This document shows, in pieces, positions 1 through 9,522 of a DNA stretch of 64,000 bases. A program made the translations under genes and the position numbers. Under the pieces are notes generated by a model. It saw nothing but the letters and a program-made list of their open reading frames with translations. It was not told the origin of the DNA and made no database searches. The stretch is from Aureococcus anophagefferens (taxonomy: Eukaryota > Sar > Pelagophyceae > Pelagomonadales > Pelagomonadaceae). How positions within the stretch are numbered: the first letter of the stretch is position 1; every line of letters begins with the position of its first letter. The DNA lies in the NCBI RefSeq assembly GCF_000186865.1, contig NW_008705579.1:197931-261930 (forward strand), read 5' to 3'.

Positions 1-1
1 G

Positions 2-850
2 GAGGAGTCGAAGGGCGCTTTTTCCGACGACGAGCCCGCGCCCTCTCTTTCGCCCTCCAGCGACACGACGGCGACCCTGTTCCTCGCGGCGGTCTACGTC
101 GAGATCGTCGAGGCCGCGGAGCTCGCGCAGCACGCGAGCCGGCGGGCGCGGAACGCGCAGGTCACGGCGACGGTCGGGCGCGAGAAGTACGCGACGCGCG
201 CCATGGCGAACGCGAACCACCCGAAATGGGAGGAGGCGGCGAACTTCTACATCGCGGGCCTCGAGGACCCGATCCTGCATTTAACGGTCGTCGACGTCGA
301 GCAGGGCGGCCTCACGGGCGGCCTGACGACGAAGACGATGAACGCGGTGGGCATGGGCGGCGCGGACACGAAGAAGTTGGGCGAGCTCGTCGTGCCGCTC
401 AACGAGGCCCACTTCGGCGACTACTGGCTCACGCTGAACAACACGCCCAGCGGCAAGATCCACCTCGTGGTCACGCCGCGCTACCTCGACGCGAGGACGT
501 TCCCCGTGCCCGGCGTCGACGACCCCGGCGCGGACGACCACGACACGCTGACCTTCTCGTCCGCGGCGCCCAAGTCGAACACGTGGCGCAAGAACGTGCG
601 CGCGAACCCGACCGCGGCGCTCTGGCAGCCCAAGGAGGACGCCATCGAGTGCATGCGCTGCTCCGAGCTCTTCACGATGCGCCGCTGGAAGCACCACTGC
701 CGCGCGTGCCTCCGCGTCTACTGCCGCAACTGCGTCCAGAAGCGCACGGACGTGCCGACCTACGGCAACAAGCACGCCATGTACATCTGCCTCAACTGCT
801 ACTCCAACGCGCTCGCCGGCGCCCACAAGCTCAAGGACGTCGTCTTCTAG
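2..850 (+). CDS. C2 domain plus FYVE-type zinc finger protein (5' partial)
   Basis: The open frame enters from the left edge, so the start lies outside the window; an internal ATG at 203 is not needed. The visible 282 residues begin with an acidic Ser-rich linker and then a C2-like beta sandwich (about residues 25-165 of the fragment; FLAAVYVEIVEAAEL, then HPKWEEAANFYI and ILHLTVVDVE). A compact zinc finger follows near residues 215-268: C-x2-C, the WKHHCRAC block that is the FYVE hallmark basic HHCR signature, further Cys pairs and CLNC at the end. FYVE fingers bind phosphatidylinositol 3-phosphate on endosomes and C2 domains bind acidic membranes, so a role at endosomal membranes is inferred. 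Stop TAG at 848-850. Confidence 0.75.
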   Translation, partial: EESKGAFSDDEPAPSLSPSSDTTATLFLAAVYVEIVEAAELAQHASRRARNAQVTATVGREKYATRAMANANHPKWEEAANFYIAGLEDPILHLTVVDVEQGGLTGGLTTKTMNAVGMGGADTKKLGELVVPLNEAHFGDYWLTLNNTPSGKIHLVVTPRYLDARTFPVPGVDDPGADDHDTLTFSSAAPKSNTWRKNVRANPTAALWQPKEDAIECMRCSELFTMRRWKHHCRACLRVYCRNCVQKRTDVPTYGNKHAMYICLNCYSNALAGAHKLKDVVF

Positions 851-1257
851 AGCCGGGGTAATCGTATCTTAGGGAACGCGCGTCTGGCACGACTCGAGCT
901 CCGAGTCGGAGTAACCCACCATGGCGAACTTCCCCCAGGCGAGGGACCGGAGACGCCGCAGGGGAGGGGCGTGGTCTACTCAGGTCAGAACCCGCGTCTC
1001 AAAAAGAAGGCGAGTTATGTCATACAGGGGGACGGCGCGCGAGGAGGCTGGTGGAGAAGACGGGGCTGGCCCGGCGGGGGCCGGGACGTGATGATGTGTA
1101 TGTGCAAAAAAAGATTGGACACATGATGATGATGTTGGTGGGCGTGGTCGGTGGGCTCCTCGGGGTCGCGTCGCGGGTCAGGCATGAGGGTAGGCAAATT
1201 TGCGCGGGCCGGCGGCCCGAGCGGGGACGGTTGGGTCCCATACATAGACGGCGCACT
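851..1257. other. Convergent intergenic stretch, no gene seen
   Basis: About 400 bases lie between two stop codons facing each other. They hold a short A-rich stretch near 1105 and ATG/GAT triplet runs near 1120-1140, but no frame that looks coding. Presumably two 3' untranslated regions. Confidence 0.4.
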
Positions 1258-2406
1258 TCAGCAGGCCTTGAGGCTGGAGATGGTCGCGAGGGGCGACGGC
1301 AGCGCCTTGGACGGCGACAGCGACGGCTTCTGCTTCGTGCAGGACGCGCTGAGGCCCAACAGCGAGCTCGCGGCCGCGGAGAACGACGGGCTCCGGGGGA
1401 TCGCGCGGACCGCGTCCGCGGACCGCGGCGACAGCGGGCTCGGCGCCGCGGCGAGGGCCGCGGGCGCGGCCGCGAGGGCCGGCCGCGCCGCGGCGGGCCG
1501 CGGCTTCGCGTCGAGCTCGTCGTCGCCGGCCTCGGACGGCGGCGGCGACACGGGCGTCGTCGGCGACTCCGGCGCGGCCGCGGCGTCCGAGGCGTGGGGC
1601 GTCGGCGAGAGGCGCGCGGGCGGCGCGGCGACGCTGATGCGCGGCGCCTTGGGGCGCTTGGAGGAGGCGACGGGCGAGCCCGTCGCGGCCTCGTCGTCGA
1701 CGGACGCGGTCCGCGCGCGCTTGCCGCCCGGCGGCGCCGCGCCGTCGTCGGGCACGCGCGCCGCGAGGCTCAACAAGACGTCGTCCTCGGCGTCGGAGAC
1801 GACGGGCTTGGACGCGGCCGTGAGGCCGCTGTCCTCGGAGTTCGCGCGCGCGCGCTTCCGGCCGGACATGTCGCTCAGGAGGAGGGCGAGCTCCTCGGTC
1901 GTGTCGGAGCGCGTCATGAGGAGGCGCCGGCCGCCGCCCGGCGGCACGGCGAAGCAGCCCGCGCCGCTCCCGCAGCGGCTCGAGAAGTCGAGGCGGAGCA
2001 GGCCGGGGTGCGCGGCGTCGGGGACGGCGCGCGCGCGCGACGCGAGGCAGCAGACGAGGCAGGGCCGGGTAGACCGCGTGATGCCCCGGCCCCGCGCCGG
2101 GTCGGCCCAGGCGCAGGCCTCGCGGTGGGCGAGGACGGCCCGGACGGCCGCGACGTCGTCGCCGTCGGAGAAGCCGTCGTCGCTGCCCGACTCGCCCGCG
2201 GACGACGCGGCCTGGTCCGGCGGGGCGGCGGCGCCCGCGAGCGCGGCCAGGGCGCGCTTGGCCTTGGCGCAGCCGTAGACCACGCAGGGGCGCGAGGCCG
2301 CGGAGCAGGCGCAGACGCGCGCGTGCTCGATCGTCCACACCGACTCGGCGACGCGCTTCGCGGACTCGATGGTGGCGGCGGCGGAGGCCCGAGCCTGGCT
2401 CGTCAT
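1258..2406 (-). CDS. Hypothetical Ser/Ala-rich protein with a Cys-rich N-terminal part
   Basis: No family recognised. I place the start at the ATG at 2406 (MTSQARASAAATIESAKRV); the frame is open for 95 more codons upstream, but that part is almost pure Pro/Arg and looks like GC-driven readthrough. The protein is 382 residues. The first about 140 residues contain several Cys pairs (CACSAASRPCVVYGC, CLVCCLASRA, CGSGAGC) that could bind metal. The rest is low-complexity Ala/Ser/Pro with short basic clusters (GRKRARA, GGKRARTA) that could act as nuclear localisation signals; this is inference. TGA stop at 1258-1260. That it is a real gene rests on the charge pattern and the frame closure. Confidence 0.45.
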   Translation of the reverse strand: MTSQARASAAATIESAKRVAESVWTIEHARVCACSAASRPCVVYGCAKAKRALAALAGAAAPPDQAASSAGESGSDDGFSDGDDVAAVRAVLAHREACAWADPARGRGITRSTRPCLVCCLASRARAVPDAAHPGLLRLDFSSRCGSGAGCFAVPPGGGRRLLMTRSDTTEELALLLSDMSGRKRARANSEDSGLTAASKPVVSDAEDDVLLSLAARVPDDGAAPPGGKRARTASVDDEAATGSPVASSKRPKAPRISVAAPPARLSPTPHASDAAAAPESPTTPVSPPPSEAGDDELDAKPRPAAARPALAAAPAALAAAPSPLSPRSADAVRAIPRSPSFSAAASSLLGLSASCTKQKPSLSPSKALPSPLATISSLKAC

Positions 2407-3624
2407 GGTGGTTCGGCGGCGCGGCGGCGTCGGCGGCGGCCGGGGCGGTGGGATTCGGCGCGGCTCCGGCGGCAGGGGCGGTAGCGGCAGCCTGGGTATC
2501 CGAGGCGCGGGCAGCGGCTCAGCGCGGCAGAAGGACGCGGGGCGATGCGGCGGCGCGCTCCGAGGACGCCGGGGACGTCGCGGACCCGGGGATGGCCGAG
2601 GACCGCGAGGCGACGGGCGCGGGTCGGGGCGAGTGGCGGGACTCGGAACGAAGCGCTTGCCTGACGACTTTTTCGCCCGCCAACCCCCCACTCAAACCAG
2701 GGAATCCCCAGAGCCGTTCGCTGTTAAACCGGTCCGTTTTGCGGCAACTTTTGCCGCGCGCCTCGAGCCCTCGGGATGGTCCCGCGACGTCGCGGCTCGT
2801 CGGCGGGGTGGTCGGGGTCGGCCGGCGCGCGGACCCGGCCGTCCTCGGCCCACGGCCGGCGGACGGGCGCCGCCTCGACCCGGTCCGACCGCGCGGGCCG
2901 GCGCGCTGCCGCCGCTTAGCCATCGCGTTTGAAAACCGTGGTGCTTCAATTGAAGATGCAGAGAAGTAAAGTTCCGAGAGACACGTCATCGATCTTCGCG
3001 GTTGCACTAGCCGTTCACCGCATTGACGCGTCCGAGAACAAAGCTGCCCCGGATTTGAGTTTATCGAGAGCCTCCGACGGTTGGCGCCAAGACTCGCGTC
3101 CGCCCGGCACGTACGACGCTCCTGCAGCCTCTCGGACGCGCAGAACACGCGCCATGCCGCCCGGAGCCCCGATGGGAGGAAACCACCGCCACGGCAATGA
3201 AAACATCGCGCCGCCGGGCAGCCCCGGGCGGAGGCAGCCCTTGCGCGACGCCTCGACGCGGCTGAACTCGGCCATCAACCAGCAGGCGACCGCGGGAAGA
3301 CGACGACCAAACGCGTCGAGTCGATGAGCGAGGGAGGGGCGGCGCCTTTCGGCCGCCGCGTCCCCGCGCGTCGCGCGTCGCGCGGCCCCGGCGGCGCGAG
3401 ACGCGCGCGCGCTCGCGGCGCCGGCGTCCCCGCGCCGTCCGACCTCCCGCACGCCGCCCCCGACGCCGCCGGGGCGCGCCGCTCCGATGACGATGTAAAA
3501 TTAGATCGGCGCTCGTCCGGCGCCGCGCGATCGGGCTTGTCGAGGTTCGGCGGCCGCGCGGCGCGCCCGCCCGCCGCGCGGCCCGCCGGGGGCGGCGGGT
3601 GTGGACGGTGACGCGTGCGAGCGC
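2407..3624. other. Intergenic region, mostly featureless
   Basis: About 1.2 kb between the start of the Ser/Ala-rich gene and the stop of the next minus-strand gene. Base composition is less extreme at 2930-3130. Only short frames are present; the best, at 3154-3327, is listed separately. No RNA gene or repeat recognised. Confidence 0.35.
3154..3327 (+). CDS. Possible small ORF or first exon, 57 aa
   Basis: An ATG at 3154 opens a frame beginning MPPGAPMGGNHRHGNENIAP and ending at a TGA at 3325-3327. The N-E-N-x-x-P stretch looks like a KEN-box-type degron seen in disordered N-termini of cell-cycle proteins, and the composition is less arginine-skewed than neighbouring shadow frames. No acceptor or downstream exon can be defended, so this is only a candidate first exon. 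Confidence 0.15.
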   Translation: MPPGAPMGGNHRHGNENIAPPGSPGRRQPLRDASTRLNSAINQQATAGRRRPNASSR

Positions 3625-4275
3625 CTAGATGTCGTCGTCGAGGTCGTCGTCGTCGACGGTCGCGTCCGACGACTGGTGGACGCCCTGGTACTGGTAGCCT
3701 CGCCGTATTCTCTCGGCGAAGCGCTGGGCGCGGAGCTTCGCGGCGTCGTTGTCGCAGAAGTACTCGAGGCAGAAGCTCAGCTCGATGGCGTTGAGGATGA
3801 GCAGGGCGCACATGAGGCCCGCGAGCGCGGCGATTGCCTCGAACGCCGAGAAGAACGTCTCGTTGCCCTTGACGACGACGCCCGACGACGCGACGATGGG
3901 GTCCATGGTCGCCACGCCCTTGGCGACGTAGGACCACTGGCTCGACGTCATCATGGCCTGGAGGCTCAGCATGACCGTCGCGCCGACGAACGCGCCGCCG
4001 ACGACGTCCGAGCACTTGACGCGGAAGAACCAGAGGCCGTAGACGGGCTGGAGGATGAAGAGGAAGCCCGTGAGCAGCAGGCCGAAGGACGTGCCGCTGT
4101 TGATGCGCAGCAGGCCCGCCGTCTCCGCCACGCAGGGCTCGGTCACGCAGCGGCCGACGACGTTAAACGTCGTGATGGAGAACGCCATGCCGAAGCAGAG
4201 GTTCACGACCAGCGTGAACAGCGTGAGGCTGCGGCGGGCCTCGTAGAGCCGCTCGATGCACTCGAAGGCGCCCAT
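3625..4275 (-). CDS. Four-pass membrane protein of unknown family
   Basis: 216 residues from the ATG at 4275 (MGAFECIERLYEARRSL) to TAG at 3625-3627. An in-frame extension to 4482 exists but is arginine-rich and unlikely. Four hydrophobic spans are visible: LFTLVVNLCFGMAFSITTF, FGLLLTGFLFILQPVYGLWF, VVGGAFVGATVMLSLQAM and AIAALAGLMCALLILNAIEL. A Cys pair (RCVTEPC) sits in the first loop and an N-glycosylation sequon (NET) in the third loop. The C-terminus is basic and then very acidic (DDDDLDDDI). The topology is tetraspanin-like in outline, but no CCG motif is present, so I do not assign that family. Confidence 0.65.
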   Translation of the reverse strand: MGAFECIERLYEARRSLTLFTLVVNLCFGMAFSITTFNVVGRCVTEPCVAETAGLLRINSGTSFGLLLTGFLFILQPVYGLWFFRVKCSDVVGGAFVGATVMLSLQAMMTSSQWSYVAKGVATMDPIVASSGVVVKGNETFFSAFEAIAALAGLMCALLILNAIELSFCLEYFCDNDAAKLRAQRFAERIRRGYQYQGVHQSSDATVDDDDLDDDI

Positions 4276-4496
4276 GGTCGTGCGTGTAATGCGCGCAAGC
4301 GAGGCGTAATCGCGCACGTCGGCTTGGCAGCTCAGGAACGTCGGCCGCACGATGAGATCACGATGATCTTGAGGCCCGTGAAGCAGCCCCGGGGCCATTT
4401 CACTCCGGCAGATCCGGCTCGACCGCGTCGTCGACACACGCCCCTTGCGCGCGCGACGTCGCGCAGCCCCCCGCACGGCCAAATTCCCTCATCATC
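4276..4496. promoter_or_regulatory. Divergent intergenic region (shared promoter candidate)
   Basis: 221 bases separate the start codons of a minus-strand membrane-protein gene and a plus-strand gene. No TATA-like element is obvious; the assignment rests on the divergent arrangement only. Confidence 0.3.
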
Positions 4497-5093
4497 ATGT
4501 CGGCCAACTCCTATAACCGGTACCCGGACCTCACCGTCTCCGAGGAGATCGCGCGGCTCACGCAGAACATGCACCCGCCGGGCGTGACGGGGATCTCGGA
4601 CTTCTGCGCGCACATGAAGAGCTGGAAGGGCCTATTCCCGGGCCGCGTCTCCGGCAAGAAGAAGGTCTCCAAGGTGCTGCTGGCGGTCCGCGACCTGAAG
4701 CGCTCCAAGTGCATGAAGCGGCTCGCGGCCGCGCTGAAGACGCACCGCGCCGCCGTGGCGGCCGCGGCGCCGGGCGACGTCGAGGCGCCGACGCTCGATG
4801 CGGAGCACGACTGGAGCAAGTGGATGCTGGAGGACCTGGAGGAGCACGGCGGCTCCGAGTGCACCATGGAGATGATCGCGGACAAGTTCTCGGGTCCCGA
4901 GGTCAAGAAGTACGTGTGGGCGATCATGCTCACCGCCTACTACAAGTACAAGGAGCTCGACCAGGACAAGATCGCGGCGGCGAAGACGGCGCACTGGGAG
5001 CGCCAGGTCCAGGCGATCAAAGCTTCGCCGGCCTTCAAGAACAGTTTCAAGGACGCGCCGAAGAAACTGAAGAAGCTGCTGGGACTCAAGTGA
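4497..5093 (+). CDS. Hypothetical small basic protein, 198 aa
   Basis: ATG at 4497 (MSANSYNRYPDLTVSEEIA) to TGA at 5091-5093, single exon. No family recognised. The protein is mostly predicted helix without membrane segments or a signal peptide. It has basic clusters (GRVSGKKKVSKVL, RDLKRSKCMKRL), an acidic Trp-containing centre (DAEHDWSKWMLEDLEEHGG) and a lysine-rich tail (KDAPKKLKKLLGLK). Charge and amino-acid variety are far better than in overlapping frames, which supports real coding. Cytosolic or nuclear location is only inferred from the lack of targeting signals. Confidence 0.6.
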   Translation: MSANSYNRYPDLTVSEEIARLTQNMHPPGVTGISDFCAHMKSWKGLFPGRVSGKKKVSKVLLAVRDLKRSKCMKRLAAALKTHRAAVAAAAPGDVEAPTLDAEHDWSKWMLEDLEEHGGSECTMEMIADKFSGPEVKKYVWAIMLTAYYKYKELDQDKIAAAKTAHWERQVQAIKASPAFKNSFKDAPKKLKKLLGLK

Positions 5094-5162
5094 GCTTCTC
5101 CCCGCGCACACCGCATAAGACAATCGCACGTGAGTGACAAACAAAACCTTAGAGAAACAACA

Positions 5163-5820
5163 TCACGGCCCCGCGGGCGCGGTCTTGGGCGCGGCCGCCA
5201 TGGAGCGGCGGATCCAGAAGAAGGCGCCCCAGACCATGGCCACGCTCATGACGCCGATGAAGAGCGCGAGCTTCTGCCACTTCTCGAGGGACTCGGCGCC
5301 GCCGAGGTCCCGGTAGGACGTGAGGATGACGGAGGTCATGTAGCACATCGTGCCGACGACGAACTTCATCATCGGCAGCGCCAGCAGCGGCCAGTTCTTC
5401 GCGGCCCAGCCCGCGACGGCCGCGTCCGCCATGCCGTTGACGGCCGCGTAGAGGAACGCGGATGTCAGCGCGGAGCACGTGCAGGCGTGCACGGCGACGT
5501 ACGCGCAGATGTAGACGTACTTGTCGAGGTTCTTGTCGCCCGGCGGCGAGAGCGACCCCAGGGCGAAGCCGCCGACGAGCGCGCTCATGACGGACGTGTT
5601 CAGGATGTCGTTCGTGAGCCGCTCGCGGTCCGTCGGCGCGCGGATGCTCTTGAGGCCCGCGAGCATCTCGGCGTTGTCGACGATGCCGTCGCCATTCACC
5701 TGCGAGGGAGCGGCGCCGGTGCGTGCGGCGCGGCGCGCGCGCGCGGACGCCGCCGTCGACGTCGAAGTCCTTCATGGCGACGTGGCCCTCCTTGGACTCG
5801 TCGACCCACGCCTTCGACAT
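5163..5820 (-). CDS. EF-hand membrane protein, two exons
   Basis: Exon 1 is 5761-5820 (MSKAWVDESKEGHVAMKDFD) and exon 2 is 5163-5699, with a 61-base intron (5700-5760, GT...CAG). Joined this way the protein is 198 residues, and the splice junction creates a perfect 12-residue EF-hand loop, D-V-N-G-D-G-I-V-D-N-A-E, which strongly supports the model. After the EF-hand come four hydrophobic spans (SVMSALVGGFALG, YVYICAYVAVHACTCSALTSA, WPLLALPMMKFVVGTMCYM, LALFIGVMSVAMVWGAFFWI). A calcium-responsive membrane protein is inferred; no named family is recognised. A donor 8 or 9 bases further downstream cannot be ruled out but would spoil the loop. Confidence 0.65.
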
Positions 5821-5972
5821 GCGCCGCCCGGGAATCGGGCTGCCCAGACCGCGTTTGCTAACATCAAGAACGAAGGAAACATGTGTAATTGAAGGACGCG
5901 ATGGGCCATTGTCGAAGACGAATCGGCGGGCTGCCGTAGCGCTCGCTTGAGAGGCAGCTTCGCTTTTAAAAG

Positions 5973-7951
5973 ATGGTCGTCTATGACCTGCTCCGCGACG
6001 GCAACACGTCGAAGAAGCTGCGCGTCCAGGCGTCGCGGCCGAAGACGGCCAAGGCGCTGCTCAAGGCCTACGCCAAGTCCCATCCGCTCGACGCGGACGT
6101 GCAGCTCTGCTGGAGCGACGGCTATCCCATCACCGCGTCGCAGGTCGTCTTCGGCGGCGACGACGACGCGCCGGTGCGCGTCCACGTCGTCGCGCGCGAG
6201 GAGCCGCCGGCGGAGCCCGAGCCCGAGCCGGAGCCCGAGCCCGAGCCGGACGTTCCCGAGCCCGAGCCCGAACCGGAGCCCGTCCCTCCTCCGGAGAGAG
6301 ACGTCACGCGCGACGCGACGGAGCTCCGCGCCTTCCTCGCCGCGGCCCGCCGCGAGGCGCGCGCGCCGGAGCCCGAGCCGGAGTCGGACCCGGAGCCCGA
6401 GAATCCGGAGTGGGAGCCGGAGGAGCTGCTGCCGGTGCTCGAGTACGACCACCTCTTCCCCGAGCTCGAGGAGGAGGAGGAAGCACCCGAGGACCAACCC
6501 GAGGAAGACGAACCGAAGGCAAACATCCCGCGGTCGCGGGACCTCGTCGCCCGGGCGCTGGAGCTGACGCACGCGTCGAAGACGCCGCACGCGATCGTCG
6601 CCGTCGAGCAGTTCGGCCTCGACGGGTCGCAGTCGCTCGCCGAGGTGCAGCAGCTCCTGCTCAAGCGGGGCGACCCCGTCAACGCCGCGGCGCTGCCCTT
6701 CCACAGCAAGGGCGTCCTCGACCGCGACGTCGTCGCGCGCGTCGTCGAGGCCTACGGGCGAATAAGCGGCGGCGACCGCAAGAACAAGCAGTGGGCCGCG
6801 GCCTGCGCCGGCGCCGACGACCTCATGAAGGTCGCGCGGCTCCTCCACGCGGCGCCCCAGGGCGCGCGCGCGCTCGCGCTCCACCCGATCTTCGGCCCGG
6901 ACGCCGGCCTCGTCCCCGCGAAGCTCGACGAGCTCCGCGAGGCGCTCGCGTTCCGCATCACCAAGGAGGCGTCGCGCGTGTCTTGCGCGCGCGAGCGCCT
7001 GACGCTCCTGCGGCGGCCGCGGCGCACGGACGAGGCCGCGAAGGCGTTCGCGAAAGCCGGGCCCAGGGCAGCAAAAGAGAGCGAAATTCCCAACTTCAAA
7101 GGCTCCTTTCTCGGCCGTTTTCCGCTCGTTTCGGCTGATTTTTGGACGAGCGATCATCTCTCGGAGCGCTCTCGAAGCGTGGGTGCTGTTTCGGAAACGC
7201 GCGCGCGCGGAACACTCACGTTGAAGCGACGTTGAATCACCCTTTTGCTGCCCAGGCGGGACCGACGCGCGTCGCGAACGCGCTCCGCCGCGACGGCTTC
7301 TACGTCATGGACGGCGCCCTCGCGGCGGGCGACGCCGCGGCGCTGCGGGATTTGTTCGACGCCGAGCTCGACGCGGGCGCGTGGGGCGCACCGAAGCGCG
7401 ACCCCTGCAACCCGGGCGTCTTCACGCGGAACGTGCTCGTGAGCGTCGCCGCGATGAACGCTCCCGACGGCGAGCGCGCGGCGGCGCGGCGCGCGGCGGC
7501 GCGGCGCGCCATGGCGCTCCTCGCGGGCTGCGCCTACGAGCTCGAACAGGTCTTGCCACATCTCAAACTCGCGGTGCCGCCGGACTCCATGGCCGCGGCG
7601 TACCCGCCGGGCGTCAGCTACCGGTCGCACTACGACTGGTTCGCCGACGAGCTCTCCAACGACCGGGAGGTCACGCTGCTCCTCTACGCGAACCCGGGCT
7701 GGACCGAGGCCGACGGCGGCGCGCTGAGCGTCGAGAAGCCCGGCGGCGCGCGCGTCGAGATATCGCCCGTCGCGGGGCGCCTCGTCGTGTTCCTCTCGCG
7801 GCTCGTGAAGCACGAGATCCGGCCGAACGCGGGCACACGGCGGCGGCTCACGGTCCAGCTCTGGCTCGACCGCGCGCCGGCGACGTTCACGGAGGCGAAG
7901 ACGTTCCTCGACGACCTCGAGGACCCCCTCGCCTTCGACCCCGACACCTAA
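5973..7951 (+). CDS. 2OG-Fe(II) oxygenase with acidic EP-repeat N-terminal region; intron is an introner
   Basis: Exon 1 5973-7055 and exon 2 7256-7951 give 592 residues. The 200-base intron (7056-7255) is an introner copy; splicing joins AFAK to AGPTRVANALRRDGFYVMDG in phase. Without splicing the frame stops inside the element at 7235. The N-terminal 75 residues (MVVYDLLRDGNTSKKLRV) look like a small ubiquitin-like or PB1-like fold, then runs of Glu-Pro repeats, then a helical middle. The C-terminal 230 residues form a prolyl-4-hydroxylase-like 2OG-Fe(II) domain: iron ligands H and D in HYDWF (about residue 485), distal H in LVKHEIRP (about 545) and the 2-oxoglutarate Arg in RRRLTVQLW (about 555). 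The substrate is unknown. Its TAA overlaps the stop codon of the convergent Rieske-fusion gene. Confidence 0.7.
7064..7255 (+). mobile_element. Introner, CAGGGCAG family, 192 bp
   Basis: A 192-base element with terminal inverted repeats (left CAGGGCAGCAAAAG; right end the complement of CTGGGCAGCAAAAG). It carries the internal core GGCTGATTTTTGGACGA and is flanked by an imperfect 8-base duplication (GCCGGGCC at 7056-7063, GCGGGACC at 7256-7263). The element's right-end CAG serves as the 3' splice site; the donor is inferred to be the GC of the left duplication. Non-autonomous: no coding capacity. Confidence 0.8.
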
Positions 7952-9522
7952 GCGCGGCTCTTTAGGAAGTCCCGGAAGGAGCCCGCGGCGGGCGGCGGCG
8001 GCGGCGCGGCCGCGTCGCCGTCCTTGCGGAGCACGTCGACCTGGACCTGGATCTTGCCGTCCTTGGACCGCACGGGGAAGACCCGCTGGCGCAGGGTCCC
8101 GGAGTCGGGGTCGTCGACGTACTCGCCCGTCCGGATGTTGAAGCAGAGGCCGTGGCGCGGGCAGCGCACGACGCCGTCCTCGAGGCACGCGTTCACGGAC
8201 TTCGGCGGCGCCTTGGTCCGGTGGCGCATTACGGTGCCCAGGTCCTCGACGTCGCCCGCGCAGAGGTTCCCGCCCTGGTGCGCGCACCGGTTGTCAATAG
8301 CAAAAAGCTTCCGGCGGTGGCGGAAGACGACGACCTGCTCGTTCTCCGCCTCGAGCACGAGGCGCCGCGACTGGTCGTTCTTCAGCTTGGCCTCGTCGCA
8401 GACCGTGCGCCAGGCCTTGCGCGTCGGCGGCGGCGGCGCGGCCGTCGCGAGCGGGCCGTCGTCGACCATGGAGTACTGCAGCCCCTTCGGCATGAGGCGC
8501 TTGTAGTCCGGGTCGTGCGAGTAGCTCAGGCAGACCCGGTCCGCTCCGCCGCTATGGTTCAGGGCCCGCACGTTGCGCCGCGCGTACTCCGCCGTCGCGC
8601 GGAACGCGGAAGACTTGGTCCACATGATCAGCGACGCGCGCTCACCGTCCTCGATGTCGAGCGCGCCGTGGCGCCGCTTGCCGCTGTGGACGACGCAGCG
8701 GCCCCGCGCGTGCTTGTAGGTCGCGCTGCGGCGCCGGTGGGTCTCCGCGTAGTACATGCCGCAGAACGTGAGGTCGTTGCCTGCGAAGCGCGCCGCGTCC
8801 GTGAGCCCGAAGTTGAACGTGACGTCGCACTCGTCGATGTGCATGTCTAAATGGATGTCGCGGCCCTTGGCGTACTGCACGACGAAGGTGTGGTGGTCGT
8901 CGAGGGACGAGCCGCCCCAGTCCTCGCCCGCGTGGGCCTCGCCGCCGACGGCGCGCGACCGGTCGCGGTCGTCGCCGAAGAGCCGCGCGCCCACGGGCAG
9001 GAGCACGTACTTCAAGAAGGCGGAGAACGTGCCGCGCATGCCGACGTCGTTCAGGATGAGGCCGTACTGGTTCATGCTGTTCGGGTTCCGGCTCGGGAGG
9101 CCGCTCCGCCGGTAGTGGTCGACCTCGCGGACGAGCGCGTCGCAGAAGTCGTCCGTGAGGGCCGGGAAGGACACGACGCCGGGGGCTTCCACCCTGCAGA
9201 GCGCGTCGACGCCCGCGAAGCCCGCGCGCGCGTCGCGGCGCCACGCGTCGGCGACCGCGAGGAGCTCCGGGCGGATCCAGCGCCGGTGCTCGTCCGCGCG
9301 GAAGAGCCGCGGCTCGAGTGCTTGTTTGGCGTAGGCCAGCGCGAGCTCGTTCTCCGCGAGGAAGGCCTTGACGCTCGCGCGCTGGGCCTTGTCGAGCGTC
9401 GGCCAGGCCCGGCGGATCTCCGCGTCGGCGCCCGCGGGCGCCGGCTCGTCGCGGACGACGACCGTCGCCGCCTCGTCGTCGGAGTCGTCGTCGAGGGTGT
9501 CCCACTTGCTATAGTCGACCAT
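7948..9522 (-). CDS. Fusion protein: 2OG-Fe(II) oxygenase domain plus C-terminal Rieske [2Fe-2S] domain
   Basis: 524 residues, single exon, ATG at 9522 (MVDYSKWDTLDDDSDDE). Residues about 100-310 resemble the OGFOD2/PKHD-type 2OG-Fe(II) oxygenase fold: HLDMHIDECDVTFNFGL near residue 221 supplies the iron-binding H-x-D, and RCVVHSGKRRHGALDIEDGERASLIMW supplies the distal His and the Arg that binds 2-oxoglutarate. Residues about 380-500 are a Rieske domain with both ligand pairs, C-A-H near 411 and C-P-R-H near 451, followed by LCFNIRTGEYVDDP. Rieske domains pass electrons and normally pair with a different mononuclear iron fold, so this pairing is unusual. No targeting signal is obvious. Stop codon 7948-7950 overlaps the stop of the convergent gene. 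Confidence 0.8.
   Translation of the reverse strand: MVDYSKWDTLDDDSDDEAATVVVRDEPAPAGADAEIRRAWPTLDKAQRASVKAFLAENELALAYAKQALEPRLFRADEHRRWIRPELLAVADAWRRDARAGFAGVDALCRVEAPGVVSFPALTDDFCDALVREVDHYRRSGLPSRNPNSMNQYGLILNDVGMRGTFSAFLKYVLLPVGARLFGDDRDRSRAVGGEAHAGEDWGGSSLDDHHTFVVQYAKGRDIHLDMHIDECDVTFNFGLTDAARFAGNDLTFCGMYYAETHRRRSATYKHARGRCVVHSGKRRHGALDIEDGERASLIMWTKSSAFRATAEYARRNVRALNHSGGADRVCLSYSHDPDYKRLMPKGLQYSMVDDGPLATAAPPPPTRKAWRTVCDEAKLKNDQSRRLVLEAENEQVVVFRHRRKLFAIDNRCAHQGGNLCAGDVEDLGTVMRHRTKAPPKSVNACLEDGVVRCPRHGLCFNIRTGEYVDDPDSGTLRQRVFPVRSKDGKIQVQVDVLRKDGDAAAPPPPPAAGSFRDFLKSRA

Noticed and set aside
7056..7235. Coding readthrough into introner sequence (ending ...SADFWTSDHLSERS)
   Set aside because: The same peptide-like string appears at several unrelated genes because it is translated transposon DNA; excision restores the frame to a conserved oxygenase domain.
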